From Peribacillus simplex (lineage in GTDB: Bacteria > Bacillota > Bacilli > Bacillales > DSM-1321): a DNA stretch of 64,000 bases. The notes beneath the pieces are model-generated. The model saw nothing but the letters and a program-made list of their open reading frames with translations, was not told the origin of the DNA and made no database searches. Every line of letters begins with the position of its first letter. Positions within the stretch are counted from its first letter, which is position 1. The stretch is taken from contig NZ_LNNH01000012.1 of NCBI RefSeq assembly GCF_001542915.1, positions 300,757 to 364,756 on the forward strand, written 5' to 3'. Positions 44,398 to 53,939 of this stretch are shown here, one piece after another. The position numbers were made by a program, and so were the translations under genes.

Positions 44398-45879
44398 CTA
44401 GTTCCCCCCTGTCGCCAATGCCATGATTTTTTCTTGTGTCGCTTCCTGCTTTAATAATTCTCCAGCAATTGCACCTTCGTGCACTACAAGGATCCTATCA
44501 CTCATCCCCACGATTTCCGGAAGCTCAGACGAAACCATGATGATGGCGATTCCCCGCTCCGTCAGTTCATTCATCAATTCATAAATTTCACGTTTTGCGC
44601 CAACATCGATCCCCCTCGTAGGCTCATCCATAATTAAAACCTTCGGGGAGGTGCCGATCCATTTCGCGATGACCACTTTTTGCTGATTGCCCCCGGATAG
44701 GTTGCCGATGATCGTTTCCGCAGAGGAAGTCTTCACGTGAAGCCGTTTGATCATCATATCTGCAAAATTTCTCTCATCGTCCGTTTTTACGAGTCCGCTT
44801 GGTGCAAAGCTCTTCAAATTCGGCAAACCGATATTTTCCCTTACTGAAAAGTCGAGGATCAGCCCCTCTTCTTTACGGTTTTCCGTAATGAAAGCCAAAC
44901 CGTGCCGCACTGCATCCGTCGGTTTTCGAATGGAAACCCTCTTGCCCTCAACGGTAATCTCCCCGCGATCTATTTGGTCGACACCGAAAAGGGCGCGCAT
45001 GATTTCCGTTCTGCCTGCTCCCATCAATCCGGCTACACCTACTATCTCGCCTTGCCGGACTGCGAAATTGATATTTTCAAACATCCCTTTTTTCGTCAAT
45101 CCTTTTACATCAAGGACTACCTCGCCAAGCTTTGCATCACGATGGGGGAACCGATCCTCCAGCTCCCGTCCGACCATTTTTTGTACGACTTCATCGAAAT
45201 TCGTATCGACGATTCTTTTCGTATCGACGGTTTTACCATCACGCATAACGGTGATCCGGTCACAAATGGCGAATATTTCTTCCATCCGATGCGAGATATA
45301 AACAAGTGATACACCCTTTTGGGTTAAGCCCTTCATCACTTCAAATAGCTTTTCGATTTCCCTATCGGTTAACGCAGCGGTCGGTTCATCCATGATGATG
45401 ACTTCGGCCTCCGTCATCAGCGCCTTGGCAATTTCGATCATTTGCTGTTCACCTACGGAACAAAGGCCGGCTTCCTTATCGAAGGGAAGGGAAATATTAA
45501 GTGTTTTAAAAACTTCTTTTGCACGCGCTTTCATTTGTTTCGTCTTTAGGACGCCTAACTTATTTACCAGTTCCTTGCCGATAAATAAGTTCTCCAGCAC
45601 GGTCATTTCCGGCCAAATATTCAATTCCTGACGGATAAAGGCCATCCCCGCTTCTTCTGCTTCCTTGGAATCCTTGAATGAGGTTTCATTGCCGTTAATC
45701 ACGATCGTTCCTTGATCCTGCTTATGAAGACCAGTCAAAATGTTCATCAAGGTTGATTTCCCTGCTCCATTTTCCCCCATGAGCGCGTGTACCTCTCCAG
45801 CCTCCAACGAAAAATGAACGCCCTCCAATACCTTGTTTTGACCGAATGCCTTATATATGTCGTTCATTTCGATTTGCAT
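44398..45879 (-). CDS. rbsA: Ribose ABC transporter, double ATP-binding protein
   Basis: A 493-residue protein with two ABC domains in tandem. The first has Walker [10 protein letters not shown] near 35-43, with signature [14 protein letters not shown] and Walker [11 protein letters not shown]. The second has a degenerate Walker A (GLMGAGRTE near 287) and a good signature [14 protein letters not shown] with Walker [15 protein letters not shown]. This asymmetric pattern is typical of RbsA/MglA-type sugar transporters. Confidence 0.95.
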   Translation of the reverse strand: MQIEMNDIYKAFGQNKVLEGVHFSLEAGEVHALMGENGAGKSTLMNILTGLHKQDQGTIVINGNETSFKDSKEAEEAGMAFIRQELNIWPEMTVLENLFIGKELVNKLGVLKTKQMKARAKEVFKTLNISLPFDKEAGLCSVGEQQMIEIAKALMTEAEVIIMDEPTAALTDREIEKLFEVMKGLTQKGVSLVYISHRMEEIFAICDRITVMRDGKTVDTKRIVDTNFDEVVQKMVGRELEDRFPHRDAKLGEVVLDVKGLTKKGMFENINFAVRQGEIVGVAGLMGAGRTEIMRALFGVDQIDRGEITVEGKRVSIRKPTDAVRHGLAFITENRKEEGLILDFSVRENIGLPNLKSFAPSGLVKTDDERNFADMMIKRLHVKTSSAETIIGNLSGGNQQKVVIAKWIGTSPKVLIMDEPTRGIDVGAKREIYELMNELTERGIAIIMVSSELPEIVGMSDRILVVHEGAIAGELLKQEATQEKIMALATGGN

Positions 45880-45897
45880 GGCTCTTCACCTCTTTCT

Positions 45898-46290
45898 TTA
45901 AAAGAATACTCCAGACTGCAGAATGCAATTCGAATACGGCGTCGTCTCCCCCGTCCGAATGACGGCTTTCGCTTTACTTGACAGCTTCTTGAAATCTTCG
46001 TGTGAAACATATTCGATCGCTTCGCCGAACTGCTGCACCATATATTGATGCTGGCCTGGATTTTTCTCTATCACCTCAGTGGCGGCGATGACCTTTTCAA
46101 TGACCATATCTTCGTGAACGGCACGCACGACAGCTTGGAACGATGGGGTTCCAGGCGTCAAGGCTAAGTCTATCTTGATGACTCCCGGCGGCACCGGCAG
46201 ACCGGCGTCACCTACAACTATATAATCCGTATGACCAAGGTCGGCAAGGACCTTGGCTATCGAACTATTGATGATTCCTTGCCTCTTCAT
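45898..46290 (-). CDS. rbsD: D-ribose pyranase
   Basis: A 130-residue RbsD/FucU-fold enzyme that converts beta-pyranose to furanose ribose so that RbsK can phosphorylate it. Motifs: [20 protein letters not shown] near 4-23 with the active-site His20, then [20 protein letters not shown] near 28-47, and a C-terminal [17 protein letters not shown]. It overlaps rbsK by 4 nt (ATGA). Confidence 0.95.
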   Translation of the reverse strand: MKRQGIINSSIAKVLADLGHTDYIVVGDAGLPVPPGVIKIDLALTPGTPSFQAVVRAVHEDMVIEKVIAATEVIEKNPGQHQYMVQQFGEAIEYVSHEDFKKLSSKAKAVIRTGETTPYSNCILQSGVFF

Positions 46291-47171
46291 GCTTCAAGGC
46301 CCCTTTCGACTTCCGCCCTAACCGGCATGCCGCCTTGGGCCCCCAACTTCGTCACGGAAATGGACGCTGCCCGGTTGGCGAAAATCAAACATTCATCATA
46401 GCTTTTGCCTTCTGCAACGGCCACCGCAAAGGCAGCATTGAATGTATCGCCTGCACCTGTCGTATCCACCGCTTCCACTACAAAGCTAGGAACGACCCTT
46501 TCTTCATGGCCGTCAAAATATCGGACACCATTTTTTCCTTCCGTAATGAATAATTTATTGGGATGCTCCGTCAGGACTTCCGCTCGATCTCTCCCATTGA
46601 AAAGTATTTCGAACTCATGTTCATTAGGCGTCAGGAATGCTGCCTGTTGAATCACATCCTCACTTAGCTTGCGGGCGGGAGCGGGGTTCAATAGCAGTCT
46701 TTTTTGGAGCTTTTTGCACAGCTCAGCCAGGTATTCGACCGTTTCCTCGGGTATTTCCTGCTGGACCATGACGATGTCCGCTTCCTCGATGGCTTTTTGC
46801 GCCTTTTGGACATAATCGGGAGTAATGAAATCATTTGCCCCTTTCACGACAATAATGCTGTTATCGCCTTCCGAAAGGATGATATGTGCCGTACCTGAGG
46901 CAGAACCTGTAACCGGTTCCACATACTCCGTATTTACACCATTCTTTTTCAGGTTTTCTAAAATGATTTCCCCATAAAAATCATCTCCTACACATCCAAT
47001 CATCGATACTTCCGCACCAAGGCGGGCTGCTGCCACTGCCTGATTCGCTCCCTTTCCACCCGGGACCGTGATAAAGGATTCTCCTAAAACCGTTTCCCCT
47101 GCTTTTGGACGCTTTGCTGATGTCACCACCAGATCCATCGATGAACTTCCCACTACTGCCAATTTGATCAC
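46287..47171 (-). CDS. rbsK: Ribokinase
   Basis: A 294-residue PfkB-family kinase that makes ribose 5-phosphate. The N-terminal signature is [20 protein letters not shown] near 37-56 and the C-terminal one is [21 protein letters not shown] with catalytic Asp near 245. It overlaps rbsR and rbsD by 4 nt at each end, so the three genes are translationally coupled. Confidence 0.95.
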   Translation of the reverse strand: MIKLAVVGSSSMDLVVTSAKRPKAGETVLGESFITVPGGKGANQAVAAARLGAEVSMIGCVGDDFYGEIILENLKKNGVNTEYVEPVTGSASGTAHIILSEGDNSIIVVKGANDFITPDYVQKAQKAIEEADIVMVQQEIPEETVEYLAELCKKLQKRLLLNPAPARKLSEDVIQQAAFLTPNEHEFEILFNGRDRAEVLTEHPNKLFITEGKNGVRYFDGHEERVVPSFVVEAVDTTGAGDTFNAAFAVAVAEGKSYDECLIFANRAASISVTKLGAQGGMPVRAEVERGLEA

Positions 47172-48154
47172 GGCTTTTCCACCTTTCTTCTCGTTGTTTG
47201 TCTTTCCACAAAAGAAACAGGCAGCTTCTTATGTGTTTCTTCTATTTTTTCCTGATTGATTTTCCTAATCAACATTTCCGCAGCTTGCGCCCCCATCTCA
47301 TAGGCAGGCTGGCGAATGGTCGATAACGGCGGGTGCAATAAGGCCGTGAAGGCGATATCATCATAGCCGATCAATTGAATCTCCTCCGGAATCCGGATTC
47401 CCCGTTTCAAGATTTCCTGAAGGGCCGCAGCTGCGACAATATCATTACAAGCGATGATTCCATCCGTTTCTGGATATTGCTCGAATAGCTGCCGCACACA
47501 TACTTGTCCTCCTTGTAGAGTGAGGGACGAGTCCATGACCTGTACATTCACTTTCGCCTGTGTCAATTCCTCCATTGCAGCCGTGTACCGTTCATATACA
47601 GGCTTTATTTCCACGGGTCCCCTGATCAGGACGATATTTGTACTGCCCCTATCGAGCAATACCCGTGCTGCCAACCTGCCGCCCGTCTTTTGGTCGGAAT
47701 AAACGGCTGGCAAGTTCTCTGCCGTCCGATCGAGAAGGACGACTGGAATTTCCAGATTGTCAAAATTTTCATTGGCTTCTTCGCTTGTCGAAGCAATGAT
47801 GCCCACTACATTATTCTGTAGAAAGGTGTCGATATATTCTATTTCCTTATCTCTCTTCTCATCGCTATTTCCGAATATCAGCCGATAGCCAAATTGCTGC
47901 AAGTAATCCTCGACACCCCTTGCCATTTCCGGGAAGAAAGGATTCGTAATGTCCGGTAAGATCAAGCCCACCAATTTGGATTTACGGTTATAGAGGGACC
48001 TTGCCACTTCATTCGGTTTATAATTCAGCTTTTCAACAGCCGCCATGACGACCTTCTTTGTGTCTTCATGTGCGTACCCGCTGCCATTCATGACTCTAGA
48101 AACCGTTGCCACGGAAACGCCTGCTTCCTTTGCAACCTCCCGAATAGTTGCCAC
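47168..48154 (-). CDS. rbsR: LacI-family ribose operon repressor
   Basis: A 328-residue repressor. The N-terminal helix-turn-helix is ATIREVAKEAGVSVATVSRV followed by LacI hinge residues, and the rest is a sugar-binding domain with GLILPDITNPFFPEMARGVE near 60-79. It should bind the palindrome 23 nt upstream of its own start and release it on ribose binding. I use GTG 48154 because GAGGTGG lies 5 nt before it and the family starts there. Confidence 0.92.
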   Translation of the reverse strand: MATIREVAKEAGVSVATVSRVMNGSGYAHEDTKKVVMAAVEKLNYKPNEVARSLYNRKSKLVGLILPDITNPFFPEMARGVEDYLQQFGYRLIFGNSDEKRDKEIEYIDTFLQNNVVGIIASTSEEANENFDNLEIPVVLLDRTAENLPAVYSDQKTGGRLAARVLLDRGSTNIVLIRGPVEIKPVYERYTAAMEELTQAKVNVQVMDSSLTLQGGQVCVRQLFEQYPETDGIIACNDIVAAAALQEILKRGIRIPEEIQLIGYDDIAFTALLHPPLSTIRQPAYEMGAQAAEMLIRKINQEKIEETHKKLPVSFVERQTTRRKVEKP

Positions 48155-48176
48155 TATATCCACCTCAATAATTTTC

Positions 48177-48190
48177 TGTAACCGTTTACA
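48177..48190 (-). promoter_or_regulatory. cre/RbsR operator of the ribose operon
   Basis: TGTAACCGTTTACA is a 14-bp near-palindrome fitting both the CcpA cre consensus and LacI-family operators. It lies 23 nt before rbsR and just downstream of a likely promoter (minus-strand TTGCCG and TAAGCT, 17-nt spacer), so a bound protein would block transcription. Confidence 0.75.
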
Positions 48191-48366
48191 CAAATAGCTT
48201 ATCACCAATCTATCTGCACGGCAAGCTTTATTGTTAAGATATTTTTTAGGTAATCGGAACCATATCGCAGGACTAACTCAAAAGATGGTGATCATCAGGC
48301 ACGTCATGTTTGAACGATTCTTCTTCTATCAATAAGCAGAACAAGACTATCACCCTCTGCCGAAAA

Positions 48367-48406
48367 ATAACAAAATAAAATGCTGGCTCAATGAAATTGA
48401 GCCAGC
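48367..48406 (-). terminator. Terminator of the siderophore operon
   Basis: GCTGGCTCAAT (48382-48392) pairs perfectly with ATTGAGCCAGC (48396-48406) around GAA. On the minus strand ATTTTATTTTG follows. Confidence 0.85.
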
Positions 48407-48416
48407 TTAGCAACAA

Positions 48417-50234
48417 TTAAATGGATTTGGCAGGTAGCTTTTCGTACAGAGCATTATTGACATATCCGTACTCTGATGCGTGCGGTCGATCTTCACCATC
48501 ACTGTATCCATATTGAAGCATCCTGTTCCTGTTTAAACAGAGCTTTGTTAATTTCGGGGCGAAGAAATTGAATAGGTCGAAACGGTCCTGCAGCTGCGGG
48601 AACTTTTGCTGATGTGCAAGGATCGCTTTCGTGACGCCTTCCCAGAAGCGATTCTCATTCAATAATTTCCTTTTCATCAGGAGCGTGGACAAATAACGGA
48701 AGTGACAAATGAAGAGTCCCGTGAAAATGAATTGAACAAGTCCTTCAGGCGGCTCGCACCTTAAAACCTTTTTTAGATCATCAGGAAGTTCGCTCAATTC
48801 AGGAAGCGGCTGATCACTTATATTGACGTCATCGACAAAATCCTTGATTGCCAGCCTATGCGGCTTGTAATCCTTCAATACTAAAATCGTATTTTGGCCA
48901 TGTGGCGAAAAAACGACACCATATTGATAAATGAAATGCAATAACGGAGAAAGGATGACTTCGAATAGTTGGTCCGTCCATTCTGCAGCGGTTACCCCTG
49001 ATTTTTCGATCAGACTTTCCACATACGGCTTGCCTTCTTGGTCCACATGCAGGAGCGACGCTAACGTAATCGGCTTCTCGCCTTCCTCCATATAACTGTA
49101 AATGCTTTCCCGCCAAATGCCGCCCAGCATCTCTAAATATTGATAGGGTACATTTTTCAACCTGGAGAAATAGGGATGATCGACATTCAGACTGGCGATT
49201 TCACCGGGAAGCACCACTTTGCATTCTTCTTTTAAATAACGATCATTGTCGTAAATATTCTTAATATACTCCGTGATCTTTGGTGCAATGACCGTACGTT
49301 CTGCTGGCAATCCGCGATAGACGAGCGTATTCAATATGCTCATTGGCAGCTTGACGTGGTGCTTATTCTTATTGGACAGATTAACGAAGGTCCGAATCGA
49401 CTGCTGCGGCAGATACTCATCAGGGCCATTACCTAATGCCACGATCAGCCCCTTGGCCAAATCATCGGTGAAATTCTGGATGATGACATTCTTCCATTGC
49501 CATTCATGAATCGGCAGGTAATAATAGTCTTTCTCTTCTAAGCCCTTCTCTGCCAATCTATCGGAAAAATCCTTTCGGGTTTCCATATCCAGTTCATTTT
49601 CCATCAATTGTTTGTAGTCCAAGGTTTTGATTGAATTGAAAGCGGCTCTTGTTTTATGGACGGCAATCCATGATAGCTGGATTTTCTCCTGGTTTTCCGG
49701 AGCAAACTTCAAATAATCATCATAACCGAATCCAATTCTCCCCTTATTATAAGCGATCCAAGGGTGCCCGCTCATTTCTCCCTCAAGCCATGCATAGTCC
49801 AGCTCGACCAACTCATCAGCGCTTTGTCCTGGTTTGGCTAGCAATTGCAGGTCGGCCAGCAATGTATGATTGAATTCTTTAATCAAATGGCCGGTTGTTT
49901 CTGCCGTCATTCCAATTAGCGGCTGAAGATCCAAAATGAATTGAATCGCATCATCCGCTTGTGTAGCTTCTCCAGTTGCGGTTTCATAGACTGAAATCGA
50001 ATCAGCCTGGACTTCATAGCTATCGAATAGGCGCGGCCTCGCTAAAAATCGATACGATAGATCTTCATTTATTTTCAGCTCATATAAGTTTCCTGCTGCA
50101 TCTTCGATCAAGAGAACTGGATGGATCATATCCTCATACATATATTCGGAAATCATTTTGGCGAGCAGGTTTCGGTTTACGATCGACCAATTTTTTTTCG
50201 TAGCCGCCTTTTCCACTTCATTTATGAATTGCAT
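48417..50234 (-). CDS. NIS siderophore synthetase, IucA/IucC family (RhbF-like)
   Basis: A 605-residue synthetase that activates a citrate carboxyl with ATP and joins it to an amine. Seen are GHPWIAYNKGRIGFG near 150-165 and HLYQ-type C-terminal sequence HFIYQYGVVFSPHGQNTILVLKDYKPHR near 430-460, where HGQN is the conserved motif of this family. A FhuF-like C-terminal region follows. It is the last of six genes in the order found in rhbABCDEF. I start at 50234 since AAGGGGAG precedes it. Confidence 0.9.
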   Translation of the reverse strand: MQFINEVEKAATKKNWSIVNRNLLAKMISEYMYEDMIHPVLLIEDAAGNLYELKINEDLSYRFLARPRLFDSYEVQADSISVYETATGEATQADDAIQFILDLQPLIGMTAETTGHLIKEFNHTLLADLQLLAKPGQSADELVELDYAWLEGEMSGHPWIAYNKGRIGFGYDDYLKFAPENQEKIQLSWIAVHKTRAAFNSIKTLDYKQLMENELDMETRKDFSDRLAEKGLEEKDYYYLPIHEWQWKNVIIQNFTDDLAKGLIVALGNGPDEYLPQQSIRTFVNLSNKNKHHVKLPMSILNTLVYRGLPAERTVIAPKITEYIKNIYDNDRYLKEECKVVLPGEIASLNVDHPYFSRLKNVPYQYLEMLGGIWRESIYSYMEEGEKPITLASLLHVDQEGKPYVESLIEKSGVTAAEWTDQLFEVILSPLLHFIYQYGVVFSPHGQNTILVLKDYKPHRLAIKDFVDDVNISDQPLPELSELPDDLKKVLRCEPPEGLVQFIFTGLFICHFRYLSTLLMKRKLLNENRFWEGVTKAILAHQQKFPQLQDRFDLFNFFAPKLTKLCLNRNRMLQYGYSDGEDRPHASEYGYVNNALYEKLPAKSI

Positions 50235-50257
50235 ACACTGACTCCCCTTCACTCTAT

Positions 50258-51586
50258 TTAATGGGCCGTGACCGGCGTTTTTACACGGAATGATTGAAAA
50301 GCTCCTCTTGGTTCAGCTGGATATACGTCCCTGCCCGCTATTCGGTTAATGATAATCGAATTCCTGAAAGCCCCCAGCCCTAAGTCCGGTGTACCTACAC
50401 CATGCGTATGTATCTCTCCGTTTTGAATGAAAAGGTGATTGGAAGTCGGGACAGTCGTACCAATCCGGTAGTCCTTGGTTATGTCCAGACGGCCAAGCTC
50501 ATCTCGGACAAGAAGGTCTTCCATTCCTTCAAGAAAGGTCGGGACGGTTGATTTATACCCTGTTCCGAATACGATCGCCTCAGTATCCACATTAAAATCG
50601 CTTTCTTCGACCCATTGATGACATTTCAATGTCCATCCACGATCGGAAGGTTTTAATGCTGACACTTCCGTCATGGCCCTAAGTTCAATGGCAAGTTCGG
50701 CATTTCCAATCGATTTCTCATATATTTTGTCGAAGATCGATGCAATCGTCGTCGCACTGATCCCCTTATACAAGAGGTCCTGCTTCGGCAGGATTTCATC
50801 CTTCTTCTCCTGGGGCAGACGATAAAAGAAATCGAGATAATCCGGCGTGAAGTATTCCAAACCTAGTTTTGAATATTCCATTGGGAAAAACCCTTTTGAC
50901 CTTGTATACCAGTTCAGCTGGTACCCATGATTCTCTTGCTCATTCAACAGATCCTCGAACACCTCGGCTGCACTCTGGCCCGAACCGACCACCGTTATCG
51001 ATTTTTTATTCAGGATCCTTTCCTTATTCCGCAAATAATCGGCAGAATGCAAGATGCTTTCTCCTATGAATGGACTAAATGCAGCAGGCACCGCCGGGGC
51101 ACTTCCGATACCCAGTACCACATGACGGCTATGAAACACCTCTACCTGCCGGGTTTGTTCATCCCTTACGTGTATACGGTAAACGGGCTCTTTTTGATCG
51201 TTTCTATACTCTATCGATTCCACCGTTTTTCCAAAGCAGCAGGTATCGAGCTGATTGGCAGTCCAGCGACAATAGTCGTTATATTCTTTCCGCGGGATCA
51301 GGAACTTTTCAAGAAAGTAGAAATGATAAAGCCTGTCATGCTGCTGTAAATAATTCAAGTAGCTATATTTACTTGTCACATCCGCCATGCTGACCAGATC
51401 AGCGAAGAACGGGACTTGCAGCGTCGTCCCCTCAAGCAGCATCCCTTCATGCCAATTAAACTCCTGCTTCCTTTCAAAAAAGAGAGCATTCAGTTCTGGA
51501 GTTTTCTCCAATAGGGCGGCTAGCCCAAGATTGAAAGGACCGATCCCGATCCCGATCACATCATAGGTAAATCGTTGCTTCTCCAT
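50258..51586 (-). CDS. Diaminopropane/lysine-type N-hydroxylase (RhbE/IucD-like)
   Basis: A 442-residue flavin monooxygenase that adds a hydroxyl to the terminal amine of 1,3-diaminopropane. It has the FAD motif GIGIGPFNLGLAAL near 13-26, an NADPH motif VVGSGQSAAEVFEDLL near 198-213 and the C-terminal ATGY-like signature (FGTGYKST) near 348-355. The start at 51586 follows AAAGGAAG. The gene overlaps the acetyltransferase gene by 26 nt. Confidence 0.9.
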   Translation of the reverse strand: MEKQRFTYDVIGIGIGPFNLGLAALLEKTPELNALFFERKQEFNWHEGMLLEGTTLQVPFFADLVSMADVTSKYSYLNYLQQHDRLYHFYFLEKFLIPRKEYNDYCRWTANQLDTCCFGKTVESIEYRNDQKEPVYRIHVRDEQTRQVEVFHSRHVVLGIGSAPAVPAAFSPFIGESILHSADYLRNKERILNKKSITVVGSGQSAAEVFEDLLNEQENHGYQLNWYTRSKGFFPMEYSKLGLEYFTPDYLDFFYRLPQEKKDEILPKQDLLYKGISATTIASIFDKIYEKSIGNAELAIELRAMTEVSALKPSDRGWTLKCHQWVEESDFNVDTEAIVFGTGYKSTVPTFLEGMEDLLVRDELGRLDITKDYRIGTTVPTSNHLFIQNGEIHTHGVGTPDLGLGAFRNSIIINRIAGRDVYPAEPRGAFQSFRVKTPVTAH

Positions 51587-52145
51587 ATTTCCACTTCCTT
51601 TCGAAGTTCTCACGCGTGCAAGCCATAAGCAAACCGGTCTTATCTGGAAGTTCAATTTCTTTCATTGGTGTGAACCCGCATTTTTCAAACAGATGAATCA
51701 TCTTTTCATTTCTAATATCCGGTTCGGCCATCACCTTTTTGGTATGGGAAGTGAGGAGTTGGTATTTCACCATCGACCGTAAAAATGGCAAAGCCAGTCC
51801 TTTTCCGAGGTATCCAGGATTGCCAATGAGCAAATGAATTCCCTGGTCACCCTCCTCGGCCTCATAATAGTCTTCAATGATATCGCCTTTTACCCAATAC
51901 GACTCCCAATAGCTCATTGGTGTTTCATCGAGGCAGCCTAAATAGAGTGTTTGATGTGAATCAGCCAATGCCTTTTGTAAATGGAGCGCAAATTTTTCCT
52001 TAGTGAAATTCAAATTCCAATAGGGTATCACATGTTCTTCGTGCATCCAACCATGCAACATATCGATATCCCGATCAAATTCAACTTTGACAAATGATAG
52101 TAATTGTTTATGGTCTTTCAACATTTCTTCATAACTATTTTTCAT
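51561..52145 (-). CDS. GNAT acetyltransferase (RhbD/IucB-like)
   Basis: A 194-residue acetyltransferase of the siderophore type that acetylates the hydroxylated amine. Motifs: MLHGWMHEEHVIPYWNL near 29-45, with a His-Gly-Trp-Met signature shared by IucB/RhbD enzymes, then GNPGYLGKGLALPFLRSMV near 105-123 (acetyl-CoA binding) and EPDIRNEKMIHLFEKCGF near 142. It lies between the synthetase and hydroxylase genes and overlaps both. The start is ATG 52145. Confidence 0.88.
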   Translation of the reverse strand: MKNSYEEMLKDHKQLLSFVKVEFDRDIDMLHGWMHEEHVIPYWNLNFTKEKFALHLQKALADSHQTLYLGCLDETPMSYWESYWVKGDIIEDYYEAEEGDQGIHLLIGNPGYLGKGLALPFLRSMVKYQLLTSHTKKVMAEPDIRNEKMIHLFEKCGFTPMKEIELPDKTGLLMACTRENFERKWKYGEATIYL

Positions 52146-53937
52146 TGACAGCCAAGACCCCTTGCGCAAATGGATTATCGATGATCGTATAGACGGATTG
52201 TGTCTCAAGTGAGCCTACAAGCTCGTCCAAGTCATGAAAACGTGTCAGTAAATTCGCTTTACAAGGCAGTTTTCTTTCTTGGAGCAGCCTGGAAACAACT
52301 CGATTCAGCCCTTCATCATCGCTCATTGCGTTGATCGATTCCAATTGTTCCTGAACGATTTGCAATAGTTCCTTTTCGGATGCCAATCCCTCTGTACCGA
52401 AATTATTGATCAATCCCAATAAATGATTGAAGAAAAAATAGTATTGCAGTCTTTCTTCAGCAACTTCATCGGAACATATGGTGAAGCTTTTTTTGCTAAG
52501 CTCGGGAAGGATGCTAAACAAGCGGTCCACCTTGGATTGGCAATAATAATATCCTTGGTTATCACGGTAATGGAATGTGGAAGGGTACCCGTTTTGAAGC
52601 TGGATGATGGAATTTTGCTGATGGGCCTCCAGGACGATTCCATATTTTTCAAATAACCAAAGCATTGGTTTTACGGTCATGGACAGATAACTAGTGAACC
52701 AATCGATGCTCACCTCTTCTGTCGGCCGGTTTTCATCTATGGCCAATTTATGGATGATGGCTGAGAGCCTGGAAGGTGCTCCAAAGGCATTATCCTGGCA
52801 AAGGCCGGCAATCAGACTGGTTTGTTTATCGTCTTCAAAGAAAGGATTTTCTCTTATATCTACATCGAAGCCTGAGTCATGTTCTTCTGTTTTAATCGTT
52901 AAGTACGCAGGGTCCTTTATGACACGGAAGGCCGGATGGTGTTGTTTGAGATCACCGCCCAATTTCGAATCCATCAGTCTAGCTATTTCCACACCGCGAT
53001 CCAATTCTTTTTGCAGATTCGCTCGTAATGAATTCGTGATCTTGACCGGCACTGAAAACTTATACATATACCGGGATGAGGCACTATAGACCGTCCTGAA
53101 TGAAGAAGTTGCGGTAAACTTTTTCCCAAGCGGACCTGCATGGATAAGCTGACCCGACTCGATTAATCGCCTGACCTCATCTTTTTCGACAAGATGCTCT
53201 GCCTGAAGCGGATGTGCCGGTATAATGATAGATTGGCTATCTTCATGGCAATACTTGTCACGGAATTCTTCAGGAATTTCCACGTCTGCCATTAATTCAC
53301 TTTTTATGATTTCACTTGCAGACAGGGCTTCGCTGGAGTCCTGGATGACGATCGCGGGATCGGCCAAAAAGTAATGCAGCTGGAACTCGCCTTTTAATTC
53401 AGGTGAATAGATCGTTTCATCCCGTTCTGAAATGCCTTGCTTACTTTTTGGAGTAGGATGGAGCAGATGACCGAATAAAAGCGACTGTTCTGCCTCAATA
53501 TATGTAAAATCACAGCTTTGAAGGGCGTCATGGTCTTCAAACCGGGCTTCGACATAGCGCTGAATATTTTGGCTGCTGAGGATGACGCGCAGCATCAGCT
53601 CATCTTCGCTATCCGTCCTTCCCTGTTCAGTCAATAATTCTTTGGATATCGCGGAAACCATTGTCACGTAGTCCAATTCGTGTACCTGTTTGGATGATGT
53701 TCGGTAATAGGCCGGGAAGGCGAAAATATGGCGCCCCGTTTCCGACCAATACTTAATGGGAACAAGCAAGGCAATATCTTGGGATGTAAGATTGCAAACG
53801 ATTAAAGAATCGGGAACCGTTCCCTCCAATTCAGGATAGTTCTTCGATTCTTCCAATCTGCCATTCCCGGTTTCCCTGAAATAACAATTCAGAAAGCTTT
53901 GCATCGTCGCCCTTTGGGCTATTTGCTTACTATTCAT
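52135..53937 (-). CDS. NIS siderophore synthetase, IucA family (RhbC-like)
   Basis: A 600-residue synthetase for the other amide bond to citrate. Seen are IIIPAHPLQAEHLV near 235-248 (conserved HP.QxxH pattern), KFSVPVKITNSLRANLQ near 285-301, and LEAHQQNSIIQLQNGYPS near 443 (HxQN motif). It is the third gene of the operon. I start at 53937 rather than 53943, because GGAGG is directly adjacent to the earlier ATG. Confidence 0.9.
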   Translation of the reverse strand: MNSKQIAQRATMQSFLNCYFRETGNGRLEESKNYPELEGTVPDSLIVCNLTSQDIALLVPIKYWSETGRHIFAFPAYYRTSSKQVHELDYVTMVSAISKELLTEQGRTDSEDELMLRVILSSQNIQRYVEARFEDHDALQSCDFTYIEAEQSLLFGHLLHPTPKSKQGISERDETIYSPELKGEFQLHYFLADPAIVIQDSSEALSASEIIKSELMADVEIPEEFRDKYCHEDSQSIIIPAHPLQAEHLVEKDEVRRLIESGQLIHAGPLGKKFTATSSFRTVYSASSRYMYKFSVPVKITNSLRANLQKELDRGVEIARLMDSKLGGDLKQHHPAFRVIKDPAYLTIKTEEHDSGFDVDIRENPFFEDDKQTSLIAGLCQDNAFGAPSRLSAIIHKLAIDENRPTEEVSIDWFTSYLSMTVKPMLWLFEKYGIVLEAHQQNSIIQLQNGYPSTFHYRDNQGYYYCQSKVDRLFSILPELSKKSFTICSDEVAEERLQYYFFFNHLLGLINNFGTEGLASEKELLQIVQEQLESINAMSDDEGLNRVVSRLLQERKLPCKANLLTRFHDLDELVGSLETQSVYTIIDNPFAQGVLAVNEK

Positions 53938-53939
53938 CT